Assembly: GCA_013698285.1 (NCBI GenBank)
Contig: JACCVE010000003.1
Span: 1-7,850 of the forward strand
Direction of reading: 5' to 3'
Source of the DNA: Chloroflexia bacterium
GTDB taxonomy: Bacteria; Chloroflexota; Chloroflexia; Thermomicrobiales; UBA6265
Length of the DNA stretch: 7,850 bases
The first letter of the stretch is position 1, and every line of letters begins with the position of its first letter. Position numbers and translations under genes: made by a program. The notes below the pieces were generated by a model. It had not been told where the DNA came from and did not search any database. It saw only the letters and a program-made list of their open reading frames with translations. Of the stretch, positions 5,814 to 7,850 are shown one piece after another.

Positions 5814-6703
5814 AGCTCGTCCTGACCAGTGATGACCGGCTCGCGGTGCTCGAGGACGGCGGCATCGTCGACGTCTCGGAAGCGTTCGCCGACGTCCGCT
5901 ATCGATCGGCCGCCGACCGGATGCCGCGCGTCCTTGCCGCATTGGTCGATCGTCGCCAGCGTGTCGAGGATCTCGCACGGCGCGGCCAATCCATGCCCGT
6001 GCCCGGTCTCCAGGCGCCGGTACCACGACCACCGAAGGTGATCGCCGCCTTCGGGAACTACCGGGAGGGCTCGGATCGCGAGCGCCAGACCCAGGATATG
6101 TTCCTGGAGAGTCCGGACTCCGTGATCGGGCCGGACGGCACCGTCGTGCTGCCGAACCACCAGGCGTCCATCTTCCATCACGAGGCCGAGCTGGCATTGG
6201 TGATCGGCCGCCGAGCGAAGGATCTCCCGGCCGACGACCGCGCACTGGACGCGCTGGCTGGCTACACCTGCGCGATTGATGTCTCGGCCCGGGGGTTGGG
6301 ACGCGTCGGCCCCAGCCGCATCGGCAAGTCGTTCGATACGTTCACGCCACTGGGCCCGGCGATCGTAACCGTCGACGAGGTGCCCGATCCGCAAGATCTG
6401 CAGGTCACCCTGGCGGTGAACGGCGAGATGCGGCAGACCTACTCGACGGCCGACATGGAATATCGGGTCGTCGAGGTGCTCGCGTTCATCAGTTCCTACA
6501 TGACCTTGGTTCCCGGTGACGTCATCCTGTGCGGCACCAATCACCAGGGCCTGGGCGCGGTGCAGGACGGCGACAGGGTCGAGATGACCATCGAGCGAGT
6601 GGGCACGCTGGCGGTCTCCGTCTCGGACCCACTCAAACGGGAGTGGCCCCGCGGTGTCGATCAGGAGACGGCCGCACGACAGCGTGCGGTCGGGACTTCG
6701 TAG
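5810..6703 (+). CDS. FAH-superfamily protein, second of the pair, with altered active site
   Basis: This 297-residue protein is clearly related to the preceding one along its whole core, with about half the residues identical by eye, so the two look like an old tandem duplication. Metal ligands are kept as Glu125 and Glu127 in HHEAELALVIG and Asp157 in IDVSARG, and the later lysine is kept in IGKSFDTF. It shares NYREGSDR at the lid and GTNHQGLG near the end. The conserved F-x-K lysine is replaced: M-F-L-E-S-P has Glu100 where the first paralogue has Lys103. It may use a different substrate or be a partner subunit in a mixed oligomer (FAH proteins are often dimers); both are inference. The ATG overlaps the previous stop by four bases, with GGAGG (5796-5800) nine bases upstream inside the first gene. 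Confidence 0.88.
   Translation: MKLVLTSDDRLAVLEDGGIVDVSEAFADVRYRSAADRMPRVLAALVDRRQRVEDLARRGQSMPVPGLQAPVPRPPKVIAAFGNYREGSDRERQTQDMFLESPDSVIGPDGTVVLPNHQASIFHHEAELALVIGRRAKDLPADDRALDALAGYTCAIDVSARGLGRVGPSRIGKSFDTFTPLGPAIVTVDEVPDPQDLQVTLAVNGEMRQTYSTADMEYRVVEVLAFISSYMTLVPGDVILCGTNHQGLGAVQDGDRVEMTIERVGTLAVSVSDPLKREWPRGVDQETAARQRAVGTS
6671..6690 (+). repeat. Hairpin at the 3' end of the second FAH gene
   Basis: CCGCACG (6672-6678) and CGTGCGG (6683-6689) form a perfect 7-bp stem with a four-base loop, extended by a G-T pair at 6671/6690. It lies 11 bases before the stop codon and is not followed by a T-run. It may be chance in GC-rich coding DNA, or it could slow exonucleases or polymerase between the FAH genes and the binding-protein gene. 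Confidence 0.3.
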
Positions 6704-6783
6704 GCAGGTGCCCGTCGTTCCGAACACATCATCCTCCGAGACGAGCAACGTCAATTCGTGGACTCACCGAAGTTGCTTTAGGC

Positions 6784-6857
6784 CAACGAGGTGCGAGGGG
6801 GTGAGTCTGGCAGCGAGTCCGGAGGCGGATATCCGGTAGAACGCACTGGCAACGAGT
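6784..6857 (+). promoter_or_regulatory. Direct repeats and palindrome upstream of the binding-protein gene
   Basis: CTGGCAGCGAGT (6807-6818) recurs as CTGGCAACGAGT (6846-6857), 39 bp on, with one difference. A shorter relative, CAACGAG, lies at 6784-6790. Between them is the perfect 10-bp palindrome CGGATATCCG (6826-6835). The cluster sits 24-97 bp before the start codon at 6881, a place where regulator sites are expected. No good sigma-70 promoter was found in the 177-bp gap, and no intrinsic terminator after the FAH pair, so the gene may be co-transcribed or activator-dependent. Confidence 0.3.
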
Positions 6858-6880
6858 GAATACGGCAAAGGAGCGATCAC

Positions 6881-7850
6881 ATGAGCCAGCGACAGGACGA
6901 TAAGCACCGAACGACCTCACCGGAGCAACCTGGTTCGGGACAGCGACTCAGCCGACGTGCGGTCGTGCGGGCGGGCGCGATCGGGGCGGCGGGCATCGCG
7001 GCGGCCGGGTCCATAGCGCCGGGTGGCGCCGCACCACGGATTCGAGACCAGACGGTACTCCGTTCGGCGGCGCGGCTGAGCCAGTCGGAGGAAGGGCAAC
7101 GCGGTGGTCGGTTGCGCGTGGCGGCCACCGGGCAGCCCGCCGGCCTGGACATGCACCTGACGAATCAGCGGACGATCACCATGATCGGCTGGCAGATGTT
7201 CGAGGCGCTCTTCACCTTCGATGGCGACTATGCGACCGTCCCGATGCTGGCGCAGGGGCACGAGGTCAGCGCCGACGGGCTGACACACACGATCACCCTC
7301 CGGCAGGGCGTCCCGTTCCATAACGGGGCGGAGATGGTCGCCGCCGACGTGATCGCGTCGTTCAATCGCTGGGCCCCGGTCAGCAGCCTCGGGCTAGCGA
7401 TCTCGCCCTCACTCGACGCGATCACCGAAGTCGACCCGTACACGGTCAGCATCGCGCTGACGAGCCCGCTCGTCGCCCTGCCCAGCATGCTGGCGCGCCA
7501 GGCCCAGGGCCTCTCGATCCATCCCAAATCCGTGATCGACGCGGCAGGGACCAACCCGTTGACCGACGAGCAATACATCGGCACGGGCCCCTACCAGTTC
7601 GTCGAGCGGCAGGCCGACCGGTTCACGCTCTTCCGCCGGTTTGACGGCTACGTGGGGGTCGACTCCGAACCGAGTGGCTACGCGGGCCGCAAGGCCGCCT
7701 ATCTCGACGAGATCGAGTTCATCCCCGTGCCGGACGAGGCGGCCCGTGTCGCCGGGTTGCAGTCGGGCGAGTACCACTACCTGGAGGAGATCATCCCCGA
7801 TCAGATCGAGGTCCTGGGGGACGACCCGGCGGTCACGATCGAGATCCTCC
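6881..7850 (+). CDS. ABC-transporter substrate-binding protein, family 5 (dipeptide/oligopeptide type), cut by the window edge
   Basis: The frame is open from the ATG at 6881 to the right edge, giving 323 residues of a protein that usually has 500-600. Residues 24-30 read SRRAVVR, a twin-arginine export motif, followed by an Ala/Gly-rich hydrophobic segment (31-47), so export by the Tat pathway is likely. The mature part begins with the family's G-G-x-L-R-V-A strand. It then shows L-A-x-G-x-x-V-S-A-D-G-L-T-H-T-I-T-L-R-Q-G-V-P-F-H-N-G with A-A-D-V-I-A-S-F-N-R-W just after, the signature region of SBP family 5, and later IGTGPYQF. These proteins deliver peptides, but also opines, nickel, sugars or other small molecules, to a membrane permease. 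The ligand cannot be read from sequence. AAAGGAG (6867-6873) lies seven bases before the start. Permease and ATPase genes would be expected beyond the edge. It follows the FAH pair on the same strand, so the imported compound may feed those enzymes (inference). Confidence 0.92.
   Translation, partial: MSQRQDDKHRTTSPEQPGSGQRLSRRAVVRAGAIGAAGIAAAGSIAPGGAAPRIRDQTVLRSAARLSQSEEGQRGGRLRVAATGQPAGLDMHLTNQRTITMIGWQMFEALFTFDGDYATVPMLAQGHEVSADGLTHTITLRQGVPFHNGAEMVAADVIASFNRWAPVSSLGLAISPSLDAITEVDPYTVSIALTSPLVALPSMLARQAQGLSIHPKSVIDAAGTNPLTDEQYIGTGPYQFVERQADRFTLFRRFDGYVGVDSEPSGYAGRKAAYLDEIEFIPVPDEAARVAGLQSGEYHYLEEIIPDQIEVLGDDPAVTIEIL

Noticed and set aside
6801..6839. Short GTG frame of 12 codons before the binding-protein gene
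   Set aside because: The purine run lies directly against the GTG with no spacing, and the frame overlaps the repeat cluster. Nothing supports translation.
1..7850. Mobile elements, CRISPR arrays, tRNA or rRNA genes, defence systems
   Set aside because: No transposase or integrase motifs, no regular repeat-spacer array, no tRNA-like fold and no nuclease-helicase clusters were recognised. Codon style is uniform across the genes.

Overview
This is a GC-rich bacterial window with strong G/C bias at third codon positions. It carries six complete protein genes, one protein gene cut by the right edge, and the last codons of another gene at the left edge. No rRNA, tRNA, CRISPR array, insertion sequence or phage gene was seen. 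The gene set (ABC-F protein, YdjC/ChbG-type deacetylase, SpoT-like HD protein, DUF4287/DUF5655 protein, FAH-family pair, twin-arginine dipeptide-type binding protein) and the sequence style suggest a free-living heterotroph. Chloroflexota of the Thermomicrobia/Sphaerobacter type are my best guess, with some high-GC Actinobacteria as the alternative. This placement is inference from style, not from a marker gene.

Layout. (1) Bases 1-56 are the tail of an upstream gene. (2) Bases 89-365 look like a regulatory leader: a near-consensus promoter (TTGACA, 17 bp, TACGAT), a short upstream reading frame (167-250) and a strong intrinsic terminator (298-330) only 36 bp before the next start codon. (3) Bases 366-2078 encode a 570-residue ABC-F ATPase. 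The arrangement matches ribosome-mediated attenuation known for antibiotic-resistance ABC-F genes. (4) A convergent gene on the minus strand (2180-3028) encodes a YdjC/ChbG-type carbohydrate deacetylase. (5) It is divergent from a small SpoT/MESH1-like HD hydrolase (3270-3875), and the roughly 240-bp space between them holds dyads and repeated GGTACG hexamers. (6) Bases 4096-4656 encode a DUF4287-DUF5655 protein of unknown function. (7) A second good promoter (4797-4825) precedes two overlapping FAH-superfamily paralogues (4878-5813 and 5810-6703). (8) After a 177-bp gap with direct repeats and a palindrome comes the start of a twin-arginine-signal family 5 (dipeptide/oligopeptide-type) binding protein (6881 to the right edge).

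How the parts may work together. The left half is a mixture of separately transcribed housekeeping or stress functions: ribosome protection, sugar deacetylation and alarmone turnover. The right half looks like the start of a catabolic locus, with two FAH-fold enzymes translationally coupled by an ATGA overlap, followed by an uptake binding protein whose permease and ATPase genes would be expected past the right edge. The two points most worth pursuing are the putative attenuator in front of the ABC-F gene and the unusual active sites of the FAH pair. Both paralogues lack the canonical lid His-x-x-Glu dyad and carry GTNHQGLG where GTPxGVG is usual. The second has also lost the conserved F-x-K lysine.
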